64,000 nucleotides of DNA from Streptomyces sp. JJ66 (GTDB taxonomy: Bacteria; Actinomycetota; Actinomycetes; Streptomycetales; Streptomycetaceae). Shown piece after piece: positions 52,604-62,100 of this stretch (the first letter of the stretch is position 1; each line of letters starts with the position of its first letter). The notes beneath the pieces were generated by a model. The model worked only from the letters and a program-made list of their open reading frames with translations. It did no database searches and was not told the origin of the DNA. A program made the position numbers and the translations under genes. The stretch is taken from NCBI RefSeq assembly GCF_019303495.1, contig NZ_JAEVFI010000012.1, positions 5,416 to 69,415 of the forward strand, written 5' to 3'.

Positions 52604-54049
52604 ATGGCATACGACGATCTCCGCTCGCTGCTGCGGGCGCTGGAGCGCGACGGCGACCTGAAGCGGATCACGGCCGAGGTGGACCCCTACCTGGAGGTCG
52701 GTGAGATCACCGACCGGGTCAACAAGGCCGGGGGCCCGGCGCTGCTGTTCGAGAACGTCAAGGGGTCGGCGATGCCGCTGGCCATGAACGTCTACGGCAC
52801 CGACCGGCGCTTGCTGAAGTCGCTGGGGCTGCGCGATTACGACGAGATCAGCCAGCGTATCGGCGGCCTGCTGAAGCCGGAGCTGCCGCAGGGGTTCGTC
52901 GGTTTCCGGGAGGCGTTCGGCAAGCTCGCGGGCATGACGCACGTCCCGCCGAAGAAGGTGAAGGACGCGCCCGTGCAGGACGTCGTGCTCACCGGCGACG
53001 AGGTGGACCTGGACGCGCTGCCTGCCCTGTTCACCTGGCCCCAGGACGGCGGCAGCTTCTTCAACCTGGGCCTCACCCACACGAAGGACCCGGAGACCGG
53101 CGTCCGCAACCTCGGCCTGTACCGGCTCCAGCGGCACGACCGGCGCACGATCGGCATGCACTGGCAGATCCACAAGGACAGCCGCAACCACTACCAGGTC
53201 GCCGCGCGGCGCGGGGAGCGGCTGCCGGTCGCGATCGCCTTCGGCTGTCCGCCCGCCGTCACCTACGCCTCCACCGCGCCGCTGCCCGGCGACATCGACG
53301 AGTACCTGTTCGCCGGGTTCCTCCAGGGCAAGCGGGTGGAGATGGTGGACTGCAAGACGGTGCCGCTCCAGGTGCCCGCGCAGGCCGAGGTCGTCATCGA
53401 GGGCTGGCTGGAGCCGGGGAAGATGCTGCCGGAGGGCCCCTTCGGCGACCACACCGGCTTCTACACGCCGCAGGAGGACTTCCCCGCGCTGACGATCGAC
53501 TGCGTGACGATGCGCAGGCGTCCGCTGCTGCAGTCCATCGTCGTCGGACGGCCGCCGACCGAGGACGGGCCGCTGGGCCGCGCTACCGAGCGGTTCTTCC
53601 TGCCCCTGCTGAAGATCATCATCCCGGACATCGTGGACTACCACCTGCCCGAGGCGGGCGGCTTCCACAACTGCGCGATCCTGTCGATCGACAAGAAGTA
53701 CCCCAAGCACGCGCAGAAGGTGATGCACGCGGTGTGGGGCGCGCACATGATGTCGCTGACGAAGCTGATCGTGGTGGTGGACTCCGACTGCGACGTGCAC
53801 GACCTGCACGAGGTCGCCTGGCGCGCGCTGGGCAACACCGACTACGCCCGCGACCTGTCCGTCGTCGAAGGCCCCGTCGATCACCTCGACCACGCCTCCT
53901 ACCAGCAGTTCTGGGGCGGCAAGGCGGGCATCGACGCGACCCGGAAGGGGCCGGAGGAGGGCTACACGCGCGGCTGGCCGGAGATGGTCGTCTCCGACCC
54001 GGACACCGCCGTCATGGTGGACCGGCGCTGGCGGGAGTACGGGCTGTGA
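52604..54049 (+). CDS. UbiD-family decarboxylase of menaquinone (futalosine) biosynthesis
   Basis: Prenylated-FMN-dependent decarboxylase of 481 aa (MqnL-type). The N-terminus is MAYDDLRSLLRALERDGDLK. Family signatures are GVRNLGLYRLQRHDRRTIGM-like substrate/cofactor residues, the catalytic Glu region ITIDC near EGPFGDHTGFYTPQEDFPAL and the Arg/Glu/Glu network (IEGWLEPGKMLPEGPFGDHT). It removes the carboxylate of the prenylated naphthoate. It overlaps mqnP by 4 nt. Confidence 0.9.
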   Translation: MAYDDLRSLLRALERDGDLKRITAEVDPYLEVGEITDRVNKAGGPALLFENVKGSAMPLAMNVYGTDRRLLKSLGLRDYDEISQRIGGLLKPELPQGFVGFREAFGKLAGMTHVPPKKVKDAPVQDVVLTGDEVDLDALPALFTWPQDGGSFFNLGLTHTKDPETGVRNLGLYRLQRHDRRTIGMHWQIHKDSRNHYQVAARRGERLPVAIAFGCPPAVTYASTAPLPGDIDEYLFAGFLQGKRVEMVDCKTVPLQVPAQAEVVIEGWLEPGKMLPEGPFGDHTGFYTPQEDFPALTIDCVTMRRRPLLQSIVVGRPPTEDGPLGRATERFFLPLLKIIIPDIVDYHLPEAGGFHNCAILSIDKKYPKHAQKVMHAVWGAHMMSLTKLIVVVDSDCDVHDLHEVAWRALGNTDYARDLSVVEGPVDHLDHASYQQFWGGKAGIDATRKGPEEGYTRGWPEMVVSDPDTAVMVDRRWREYGL

Positions 54050-54966
54050 GCACCGAGGCCGAGGTCACGCCGTCCCCGGGCAGCCCGCAGCCCCCCGGCA
54101 GGGTGCGGGCCTTTCTGCGCCTGGTGCTGATCGAGCACTCCGTCTTCGCGCTGCCCTTCGCCTACATCGCCACGCTGACGGCGATGTTCCTGCACGGCGG
54201 CTCGGTGCGGTGGTGGACGCTGGTGCTGGTCACCGTGGCGATGGTGTCGCTGCGCACGTTCGCGATGGCGGCCAACCGGATCATCGACCGCGAGATCGAC
54301 GCCCGCAACCCGCGCACCGCCCAGCGCGAGCTGGTCACCGGCGCGGTGTCGGTGCGCACGGCGTGGACGGGCGCGGCCGTCGCCCTGGCCGTCTTCCTCG
54401 CCTCGGCCGCGCTGCTCAACCCGCTGTGCCTGGTGCTGGCGCCGCTGGCGGTCGTGCCGATGGTGGTCTACCCGTACGGCAAACGCTTCACGAACGTCCC
54501 GCACGCCATCCTCGGGCTGGCGCAGGCGATCGGGCCGGTGGGTGCCTGGCTGGCCGTCACCGGGGCCTGGTCCTGGGACGCGGTGATCCTGGGCCTGGCC
54601 GTCGGCGTCTGGATCGGCGGCTTCGACCTGATCTTCGCCTGCCAGGACGTGGCCGCCGACCGGGCGCACGGCGTGAAATCGGTGCCCGCCCGCTTCGGCG
54701 TCGCCGCCGCCCTGTACGCCGCGCGCGCCAGCCACGCCGTCACCCTCGGCCTGCTGGCCTGGTACGCGCTGGCCACGGACGCGGGCGGGTTCTTCTGGGC
54801 GGGCCTGGCGATCGTCGCCGCCGCCTTCGTCTACGAGCACAGCCTCGTTGGGCCGGACGACCTCTCCCGCCTGAACCGCGCGTTCTTCACCGTCAACGGC
54901 TTCATCGGCATCGCCCTGTTCACCTGCGCCCTGGCCGACCTGGCGGTACGCGGCCTGAGGGGGTGA
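54046..54966 (+). CDS. mqnP: MqnP, 1,4-dihydroxy-6-naphthoate prenyltransferase (UbiA family)
   Basis: Membrane prenyltransferase of 306 aa. The two Asp-rich motifs are MAANRIIDREIDARNPRTAQ and CQDVAADRAHGVKSVPARFG, with 8-9 helices. It attaches the isoprenoid tail in the futalosine pathway. The GTG start overlaps the UbiD-type gene stop. In other Streptomyces a UbiX homologue and further mqn genes follow; here a MarR gene and a secondary-metabolism-like cluster follow instead. Confidence 0.92.
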   Translation: MSTEAEVTPSPGSPQPPGRVRAFLRLVLIEHSVFALPFAYIATLTAMFLHGGSVRWWTLVLVTVAMVSLRTFAMAANRIIDREIDARNPRTAQRELVTGAVSVRTAWTGAAVALAVFLASAALLNPLCLVLAPLAVVPMVVYPYGKRFTNVPHAILGLAQAIGPVGAWLAVTGAWSWDAVILGLAVGVWIGGFDLIFACQDVAADRAHGVKSVPARFGVAAALYAARASHAVTLGLLAWYALATDAGGFFWAGLAIVAAAFVYEHSLVGPDDLSRLNRAFFTVNGFIGIALFTCALADLAVRGLRG

Positions 54967-55092
54967 GGCGGGTCCCGCCGCGACGTACGCCGGGCTGGTC
55001 CTCCGCCGCACCCGCCACGGAGCCCGTGGCCGAGCCGCACCCATCCGGCAGGCTCGCGGTAGGCACCGGTGGTGGGTGACGCCTCCCCCCGA

Positions 55093-55581
55093 CTACGGCG
55101 TGTCACCCAGCGACAGCAGCAGCGTGCGCAGGAGGTGGTCGAGCTCGCGATGGCTCTCCTGGTCGAGCCCGGACAACAGCTTGCGCTGGTTCTGCACGTG
55201 GCCTTCGATCACCGCGTCAACCTGGTCGCGGCCGGCCTCGGTGAGGACGATGTGCAGGCTGCGACGGTTGCCGGGTACGGCCTCGCGTCTCACGAACTCG
55301 CGGGCGACGAGGCGGTCCACGCGGTTCGTCAGGGCCGCGGAGCCGATCATGACGCTGGCCGCCAGCTCCTTAGCAGTCAACGGTCGGTCGGTGCGCCGCA
55401 GGGTCGCGAGGACATCGAATTCCCAGGTCTCCATGCCGTGTTCGGCGAAGTAGTCCTTGAGGCCGGAGCCGACGAACCGGGAGAGACGCATGAGGCGCCC
55501 GACGGTGCCCATGGCGTCGAGGTCCAGATCAGTGCGCAGGGCGGCCCACTGACCGAGGAACTCGTCCACGGAGTCGCGCAT
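55093..55581 (-). CDS. MarR-family transcriptional regulator
   Basis: Winged-helix regulator of 162 aa: MRLSRFVGSGLKDYFAEHGM, recognition part RPLTAKELAASVMIGSAALT with NRVDRLVAREFVRREA and wing GNRRSLHIVLTEAGR. The ATG at 55581 follows GAGGTGAC. It is divergent from the nitroreductase gene across a 70-85 bp gap with a strong promoter and repeats, the usual layout for a MarR that controls its neighbour in response to a small molecule. Confidence 0.9.
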   Translation of the reverse strand: MRDSVDEFLGQWAALRTDLDLDAMGTVGRLMRLSRFVGSGLKDYFAEHGMETWEFDVLATLRRTDRPLTAKELAASVMIGSAALTNRVDRLVAREFVRREAVPGNRRSLHIVLTEAGRDQVDAVIEGHVQNQRKLLSGLDQESHRELDHLLRTLLLSLGDTP

Positions 55582-55617
55582 GCCGTCACCTCGCTTTCGT
55601 TGTTCCACGGCAGAACG

Positions 55618-55647
55618 TTGACAGGCTTCCACGGTATCCCTTATCTT
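55618..55647 (+). promoter_or_regulatory. Consensus promoter of the nitroreductase gene
   Basis: TTGACA (55618-55623) and TATCTT (55642-55647) are separated by 18 bp, close to the housekeeping sigma consensus and unusual in this GC-rich window. The start point should be near 55654, downstream of the first ATG (55652). Just after it, TCGATGTCAGAAGGT and TCGATGTCGAAAGGT form a 15-bp direct repeat, a candidate MarR site. Confidence 0.75.
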
Positions 55648-55666
55648 CTCGATGTCAGAAGGTTCG

Positions 55667-56338
55667 ATGTCGAAAGGTTCGAGAGTGGCTCCGGAAGTAG
55701 ATCATTCCACGGTGGCACGGGTCATTCGTGCACGTCGGAGTGTCCGTCACTACCGGCCCGACCCGGTCCCGGCACCGCTGCTGCGCGAACTGACCGACCT
55801 GGCTCTGGAGGCTCCGTCCAGCTTCAACCTCCAGGCCCGAGCCGTCGTGGTCGTGACCGAGCAGGAGGGGCGCGAGGCCCTTGCCCGGGCCACCGGCGGG
55901 CAGCCTCATCCGCAGGAAGCACCGGTCATGCTGGTCTTCGTCGCTGAGTCCGGTGCCTGGCGCGAGGACCGGGGTGATATCTGGTCAGCAGCCCGTGATC
56001 AGGGCGCATGGTCCTCAGCGTTCGCCGAAGCCACGCCCGCGATGATCCGGCAGTTTCACGAAGCTCCGGCCAGACGCGGCCTGGAGCGGGAGTACGCCGT
56101 CAAGGACGCGATGATCGCGGCTTCGTTCCTGATGATCGCCGCCCAGGCGGCGGGTCTGGCCACCAGCCCTATGAACGGCTGGGACGAAGATGAGGTCAAG
56201 AAGGCCATCGGCGTCGACGAACGCGATGACGTGCACGTCGCCCTGCTGATGCCCTTGGGCTATCCCGCCGAAACCCGGCTCCACCCGGGCCGTCGGGACC
56301 GTGCACTAACCTGCTTCAGCGAGACTTACGGAGGCTGA
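55667..56338 (+). CDS. Nitroreductase-family flavoprotein
   Basis: FMN-dependent oxidoreductase of about 223 aa. FMN-binding Arg residues are in VIRARRSVRHYRPDPVPAPL and SSFNLQ gives the second phosphate/isoalloxazine contact; AASFLMIAAQAAGLATSPMNG and the C-terminal GRRDRALTCFSETYGG complete the fold. The start is uncertain: ATG 55652 lies upstream of the predicted transcription start, while ATG 55667 (after AGAAGG) and GTG 55685 (after AAAGG) are both feasible. It may be a MarR-controlled redox gene or the first gene of the nucleoside-like cluster. Confidence 0.83.
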   Translation: MSKGSRVAPEVDHSTVARVIRARRSVRHYRPDPVPAPLLRELTDLALEAPSSFNLQARAVVVVTEQEGREALARATGGQPHPQEAPVMLVFVAESGAWREDRGDIWSAARDQGAWSSAFAEATPAMIRQFHEAPARRGLEREYAVKDAMIAASFLMIAAQAAGLATSPMNGWDEDEVKKAIGVDERDDVHVALLMPLGYPAETRLHPGRRDRALTCFSETYGG

Positions 56339-56485
56339 GGCAGTCGGAGCAGATCCGACGGCGGTCCGGGGGGACCGAGGGGTGGATTCCACCACCTGCT
56401 GCAACAAGCTCGTCGTTCAATCAAACCGAGAACCGGCCGGCGTAAGCCCGGTTGTCGGCTTTCATAAGAGGGGGAAGGTCATCAC

Positions 56486-57169
56486 ATGACCGCTGTGCAT
56501 CATCTCGTGCAGGTCGCCGGCATCATCGACGGTGACGAGGCTGACATGGTCATCGGCGAGGGTGCCGACTGGCTCGGGTTCGCTCTGCGTCTGCCATCTG
56601 GCAAGGACGACATCGCCGAGCAGGACGCCGCCACGATCATCAAGGGTCTAGAGCCCCCGCATGCGGGCGTCCTCATCAGTTACCTGACCGACGCGCAGGA
56701 AATCAGTGACTTCTGCAGCGAGCTCGGTGTCGCTGCCGTTCAATTGCACGGTGACGTCGCCACCGAACAGCTCCGCCGACTCCAGGAGATCCGTTCCGAC
56801 CTGTTCGTCCTGAAGTCGCTTGTGGTCAAGCAGGGAAACGCCGGGGAACTGCTGAAGCTCGTCGACGAGACTCATCCGTATGTCGATATGTACATCACCG
56901 ACACGTTCGACCCGAAGACAGGGGCCAAGGGCGCGACAGGCCTGACCCACGACTGGGACGTCTCCGCCGAGTTGGTCCGGCGTTCCCCCAAGCCTCTCAT
57001 GATGGCGGGTGGCCTGAACCCGAACAACGTTGGTGACGCCATCCGTGCCGTACGGCCCGCTGCCGTGGACGCTCACACCGGCCTGGAAGGCCCGGGCGGA
57101 CGTAAGGACCGCGACAAGGTAGCGAAGTTCATCGCTGAAGCCCGCCGGGCCTTCGAAGAGATCGGCTGA
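56486..57169 (+). CDS. TrpF-like (phosphoribosylanthranilate isomerase fold) protein lacking the catalytic Cys
   Basis: A (beta/alpha)8-barrel protein of 227 aa clearly related to phosphoribosylanthranilate isomerase: GADWLGFAL, AAVQLHGD, GATGLTHDW, MAGGLNPNNV and VDAHTGLEGPGGRKD match the family in order. The general base Cys of the KICG motif is Ala (HLVQVAGI, Ala11) and the conserved Arg of the SPR loop is missing (LPSGKDD), while the general acid Asp (Asp139, YITD) is kept. It therefore probably does not make tryptophan and may act on another phosphoribosyl compound. GAGGGGGAAGG precedes the ATG. It sits at the head of the nucleoside-like cluster. Confidence 0.8.
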   Translation: MTAVHHLVQVAGIIDGDEADMVIGEGADWLGFALRLPSGKDDIAEQDAATIIKGLEPPHAGVLISYLTDAQEISDFCSELGVAAVQLHGDVATEQLRRLQEIRSDLFVLKSLVVKQGNAGELLKLVDETHPYVDMYITDTFDPKTGAKGATGLTHDWDVSAELVRRSPKPLMMAGGLNPNNVGDAIRAVRPAAVDAHTGLEGPGGRKDRDKVAKFIAEARRAFEEIG

Positions 57170-57297
57170 TCAGCCGGACGAGGCGGTCGGTGCCCGCACC
57201 TGCCCGGCCGCCCGCTCCTTATACGCCCCTGTCGGGGCGGAACTCCCATGCCAGGAACGGCCTACCGCAGCAATCGCGGTACCGAGGAGACCACGCT

Positions 57298-57963
57298 GTG
57301 ACCATCGGCCATAACGTCCAGTTGCTTCCCCAGACCGATCAACTCCGCGCCATGCATACCGTCGTCCGCGACCGCGACTGCACCCGCGAAGACTTCACCT
57401 TCTACTCCCGTCGCATCATCCGCCTTCTGCTGGAGGCCGCAAGTGGCCTGCTGCCCTTCACCGAGAAGGAGGTCACCACCCCGGTCGGCGTCACCTATCA
57501 GGGGTTGGAGTGCGCCGTCCAGCCGTGCGCTGTCTCCGTGATCCGCGCCGGCGAGGCGATCGAGGGCGAGTTGCGCGATGTCCTGCCCGGCGTCCGCATC
57601 GGAAAGATTCTCATTCAGCGGGACAAGCACACCAAGTTGCCCCGCCTCTACTACCAGCACTTGCCTGCCGACATCGCCGACCGGCACGTCTTGCTTCTGG
57701 AACCAATGCTCGCTACGGCCGGGTCCGCGCTCGCCGCAATCGATGTGCTCCTGAGCGCCGGCGTGGGCGAAGACCACATCGTCATGGTCAATGTTCTGTC
57801 GTCACCTGAAGGGCTGCGCCGTCTGGCCACCGAGCGGCCGGCCGTACGAGTTGTCACGAGCGCTGTCGAAGAACGGCTCAACGAACACGCTTTCATGATT
57901 CCCGGCATCGGGGACTTCGGTGATCGTTTCTTCGGCACGGTGGACAGCGGAGTCGTCAAGTGA
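57298..57963 (+). CDS. Uracil phosphoribosyltransferase-like enzyme
   Basis: Type I PRTase of 221 aa: VQPCAVSVIRAGEAIEGELR (nucleobase/PRPP loop), LLLEPMLATAGSALAAIDVL (PRPP loop; usual DPMLATGGS, so two changes) and MIPGIGDFGDRFFGT (uracil-binding C-terminus). The reaction expected is nucleobase + PRPP to nucleotide. GAGGAG lies 8 nt before the GTG at 57298; the EamA gene starts at its stop (GTGA). In this cluster it may recycle pyrimidine, detoxify a uracil-like product or supply a phosphoribosylated intermediate. Confidence 0.85.
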   Translation: MTIGHNVQLLPQTDQLRAMHTVVRDRDCTREDFTFYSRRIIRLLLEAASGLLPFTEKEVTTPVGVTYQGLECAVQPCAVSVIRAGEAIEGELRDVLPGVRIGKILIQRDKHTKLPRLYYQHLPADIADRHVLLLEPMLATAGSALAAIDVLLSAGVGEDHIVMVNVLSSPEGLRRLATERPAVRVVTSAVEERLNEHAFMIPGIGDFGDRFFGTVDSGVVK

Positions 57964-58862
57964 GCACCCACCGGATCGCCTCCACCTCCGCGATGACCGC
58001 GTTGGCGCCCGCCGTATGGGGCTCCACATACCTCGTCACCACTGAGTTCCTTCCGCCAGACCGGCCCCTTCTGGCCTCTACTCTCCGGGCGCTGCCCGCT
58101 GGGTTGCTCCTGCTGCTGTTCACCCGCGTATTGCCTCGCGGCGTGTGGTGGTGGCGTGCTGTGGTTCTGGGCGTGCTGAACATCGGAGCCTTCTTCTACT
58201 TCCTGTTTCTGGCCGCCTACCACCTTCCCGGAGGAGTCGCCGCGCTGGTCATGTCCGTCCAACCCATGATCGTGCTGCTGCTGGGCGCACCGCTGCTGGG
58301 TGACCGGGTTCAGCCTGTGCACATCGTCTCCTGCCTGGTCGGCGCGACCGGCGTTGGCCTGCTCGTGCTGCAACCAGGTGCCGGATTGGACGGCATCGGT
58401 GTTGTGGCCGGCCTGCTCGGTGCGCTGTGCATGGCCAGTGGGATCGTGCTGACCAAGCGCTGGGGGCGTCCTGAGGGCGTCAGCTTGCTGACGTTTACCG
58501 GTTGGCAGCTCACCGTCGGCGGGCTGTTTCTGCTGCCGATCACCCTCGTCGGTGAATCGCTGCCGGAGCGCCTCACGTGGGGTAACATCGGCGGCTTCGC
58601 CTATCTCTGCTTCATCGGCGCCCTTGTCGCTTACGTCGTGTGGTTCCACGGCCTTGCCCGCCTACCCGCACTCGCGGCCTCCTTCCTGTCGTTCGCCTCG
58701 CCGCTGTGTGCCACGGTTCTCGGGTACCTCTTCCTGGGACAGAGACTGGGCACGCTGCAGCTCCTCGGCGCCGCAGCTGTCGTCGGTGCCGTCGTGCTGG
58801 CCCAGCCCCGCGTCAAGAAGCCTGCTCCGGAGCCTGCCGAGCGCGCGGTGAGCCGCGTCTGA
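57960..58862 (+). CDS. EamA/DMT-family transporter
   Basis: Ten-TM drug/metabolite transporter of 300 aa with the typical two EamA halves: APAVWGSTYLVTTEFLPPDR in TM1-2 and LPGGVAALVMSVQPMIVLLL in the first half, GNIGGFAYLCFIGALVAYVV and LSFASPLCATVLGYLFLGQR in the second. It is coupled to the PRTase gene and lies just before the synthetase, so the likely role is export of the product. A transmembrane protein plays the self-resistance role in the minimycin system. Confidence 0.86.
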   Translation: MSTHRIASTSAMTALAPAVWGSTYLVTTEFLPPDRPLLASTLRALPAGLLLLLFTRVLPRGVWWWRAVVLGVLNIGAFFYFLFLAAYHLPGGVAALVMSVQPMIVLLLGAPLLGDRVQPVHIVSCLVGATGVGLLVLQPGAGLDGIGVVAGLLGALCMASGIVLTKRWGRPEGVSLLTFTGWQLTVGGLFLLPITLVGESLPERLTWGNIGGFAYLCFIGALVAYVVWFHGLARLPALAASFLSFASPLCATVLGYLFLGQRLGTLQLLGAAAVVGAVVLAQPRVKKPAPEPAERAVSRV

Positions 58863-59125
58863 CCCAGACCCTTGCACGGGCTGTCGGGCCTGTGCTCCGA
58901 GCGGTGTGCGGCCGGCACACAACGAGAGGGTCGTGCCACGGCCGCCCACCCTTAATCCGAATGCACTCCGTACCGATGAGCTCCTGCGATGTCGTCTCGG
59001 AGTCACAGGTTCGCCACAGCCCAAGGGGACGGCAGCGAGATCGTGAGATCTCAGCAACGGCATTGCCGTCGCTATTAGTTAATCAACGCGTTGCTCGCAA
59101 CGTACTTTCAACCGGGGGAATGACT
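58863..59125 (+). promoter_or_regulatory. Upstream region of the synthetase with three palindromes
   Basis: No gene in these 263 bp. Perfect palindromes occur at 59044-59053 (TGAGATCTCA), 59057-59069 (ACGGCATTGCCGT) and, overlapping, 59084-59093 (CAACGCGTTG) with 59089-59102 (CGTTGCTCGCAACG). The stretch around 59073-59085 is AT-rich (TATTAGTTAATCAA). GGGGGA at 59114-59119 is the ribosome site for the ATG at 59126. Confidence 0.6.
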
Positions 59126-62100
59126 ATGAGCACTCGTGCGCCAAATTCCGGTGTGTTCCACAAGGGTGTCTCCTTGACCGATCTGCTTGCCCGACAGGCA
59201 CGCCTCCGTCCGGACGAGGTCGCTGTCACGGTGCCCGGGTCAGAAGGCGAGAAAAGCCGTCAGTTGACTTTCCGCAGTCTCCATACCGAGGCCCGACGCA
59301 TTGGCGCCTACCTGGTTCGGCTAGGTGTCGAGCCGGACACCTGCGTCGGCCTGTTCGCGGAACCTTCCGCCGAGCTGATGACAGGCGTGTGGGGCATTCT
59401 GGCGTCCGGGGCAGCCTATCTGCCGCTCTCGCCGGAGTACCCGGAGGAACGGCTCAGGTTCATAATCGAAGACTCGGCCGCCCCGGTCATCGTCGTACAG
59501 GAGCACTTGCGCGACCGGGCGCGGGAACTGGCTCCGGAGGGCGTCCGCGTCGTCACAACCGCGGACATCACTGATCAACCAGCGGTGTCGTTGCCGGAGA
59601 CGCGTGGCGATCACCTCGCGTACGTGATCTATACCTCGGGGAGCACCGGCCGGCCCAAGGGAGTCATGATCGAACAGCGCGGCATCGTCTCCCAGATGCA
59701 GTGGCTGGCCAGTTTCGGGCATCTGGGCACCGAGGTGTCGATCCTGCAGAAGACCCCCATGAGCTTTGACGCTGCCCAGTGGGAGATCCTTGCCCCGGTA
59801 ACCGGTGCCCGGACGGTCATGGGCCTCCCCGGGATTTTTCGGGAACCCGAGGCCATCATCACCATGATCCGCGAGCACCGGGTGACTGCCTTGCAAGGGG
59901 TGCCCACCCTTTTGCAGGCCCTACTGGATACCGAGCAGTTCGACGCCTGCCGCTCACTCACCCGGATCTTCTCCGGCGGCGAGACGCTGACCCGCACGCT
60001 GGCCGCGGACCTGTTCGCGGCCCTGCCCGGGGTGTCGGTCGTCAATCTGTACGGGCCGACCGAAACGACGATCAACGCCACATCACACTGGATCGACCCT
60101 GCCGCTCTTGCCGACATTCCAGTCGGCTCCTCAGGGACGGCGACTGTGCCGATCGGCACTCCTGCCGACAACGTCACGTGCTATATCCTCGACGAGAATC
60201 GGCAGCCGGTCGACTTCAGCGAGAGCGGCGAACTGTTTATCGGTGGGAAGCAGGTCGCGCGCGGATACATCGGGCTGCCAGAACAGACCGCGCAGCGGTT
60301 CGTGGATTCCCCGTTCCATCCCACCGAGCGGCTCTACCGCACGGGAGACCTGTGCCAATGGAACCCCGACGGCACTCTTCATTTTCTGGGCCGCACCGAC
60401 AATCAGGTCAAACTTCGGGGTTATCGGGTGGAATTGGAGGAGGTGGCGTCCCGCATCGAGGAGCACCCCTGGGTCCGCCGTGCCGCGGCCATCATCACGG
60501 ATGATCCACGTACCGGCTCCAAGGCACTCGTCGCCGCGGTCGAGCTGAACGAGCGTAACGCCGCCGTCATGGACCAAGGGCGGGATGACGCCGCTCACCA
60601 CCAGTCAAAGGCCTCCAAGGTGCAGGTGAAGGCACAACTGTCCAGCCCCGGCCTGCGCACACCCGGGGAGTTGGCGGGACGCCGGGTCGTGGAATTGCCC
60701 GGCAAAAAGGCCACCGTACGCCAGCGGCGGGAGGCGTTCGCCCGCAAGACTTACCGCTTCTACGACGGGGGCCCGGTGTCTGAGGCCGATGTTCTCCGTC
60801 TGCTCGCACCGCGACCCGGTCCGTCGTCATCGCGCCCACTGGAGGACCTGACATGGGACGCACTCGGTGAGATTTTCCGCTGGTTCGGGCCGTTCCGCAG
60901 TGAGGAACGGCTGCTGCCGAAGTATGCCTACGCCTCTCCTGGGGCCTTGTACGCCGCACAAATGTACTTGGAGGTCAGTGGCCTAACCGGCGTGGCTCCC
61001 GGGCTGTACTACCATCATCCGATAGACCACGCCTTGGTTCGCATCGGCGACGTAGCCCATGACTTTCCCGCACAGGGTTTCAGAATTCACTTCCTAGGCA
61101 AGGTTCGGGCTATCGAGCCTGTCTATAAGAACAACATCGCCGAGGTGTTGGAGTTCGAGGCTGGCCACATGGTCGGTGTTTTCGAAGAGATCCTTCCCGG
61201 TCACGGTCTCACCATCACACCCCACGGCTTCGATCCGCGAGTCAAGAACCGGCTCGATGTCCCAGAAGAGGACCTTTACCTGGGGACCTTCGATATCTCC
61301 GAAAACCACAGCAGGCCGTTGCGGGCACCGGTCGATCTCTATGTGCAAGCACATGAAGATCGGGTGGCCGGTTTGGTGGCGGGCTTGTATCGCTACCGGG
61401 GCGGCCGCCTGGAACGCACGAGCTCCGAGGTCGTGGAGCGGCGTCACGTCATCGCGATCAACCAGGGTGTGTACGAGCGAGCCGCGTTCGGTATCAGTGC
61501 TGTTTCCCGGACTGATGCCGACTGGTTGCGCTATCTCGTGCTCGGAACAGCGCTGCACCACCTCCAGCGCGTCCCTGGCATGGGCCTGATGTCCTCCGGC
61601 TACTCCTCGAAGTCCGGCCACCCGCTGCCTGCCTCCCGCCGCCTTGATGACGTGCTCGCAGCCGCGGGAGAACCGGCCGCTGCCGCCTCCTACTTTTTCG
61701 TCGGCGGCCGCATCAGCGCCCAGCAGGCTATGCACGACGGCATGAACGAAGACGCGGTTCACACCAAGGGGCCTGCGGAAATGATTCGTGACGATCTCGG
61801 GCGGTTTCTGCCGGATTACATGATGCCCGCGCGGGTGGCAGTACTGAACGAGTTGCCCCTGACGGCCAACGGTAAGATCGATTGCAATGCCACCGCGCGG
61901 CTGCCGCAAGTCGCCCAAACTCGTACCTCCGCTGAATATGTCGCGCCCGCGACCGCGACGGAGCGCTGGCTGGCTGCGGAGTGGGGCCGGACGTTGAAGT
62001 ACGAGGACGTTTCCTCGCAGGATGAGTTCTTCGCCTCCGGCGGCAACTCGCTGCACGCAGTGGCCCTAATGAACCGGATCAACGGAGAGTTCGGTGTCAA

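Noticed and set aside
58640-59119. In-frame N-terminal extension of the synthetase (up to 160 extra residues)
   Set aside because: It overlaps the EamA gene in another frame, is Arg/Pro-rich, and the GGGGGA ribosome site with the ATG at 59126 gives a length matching known indigoidine synthetases.
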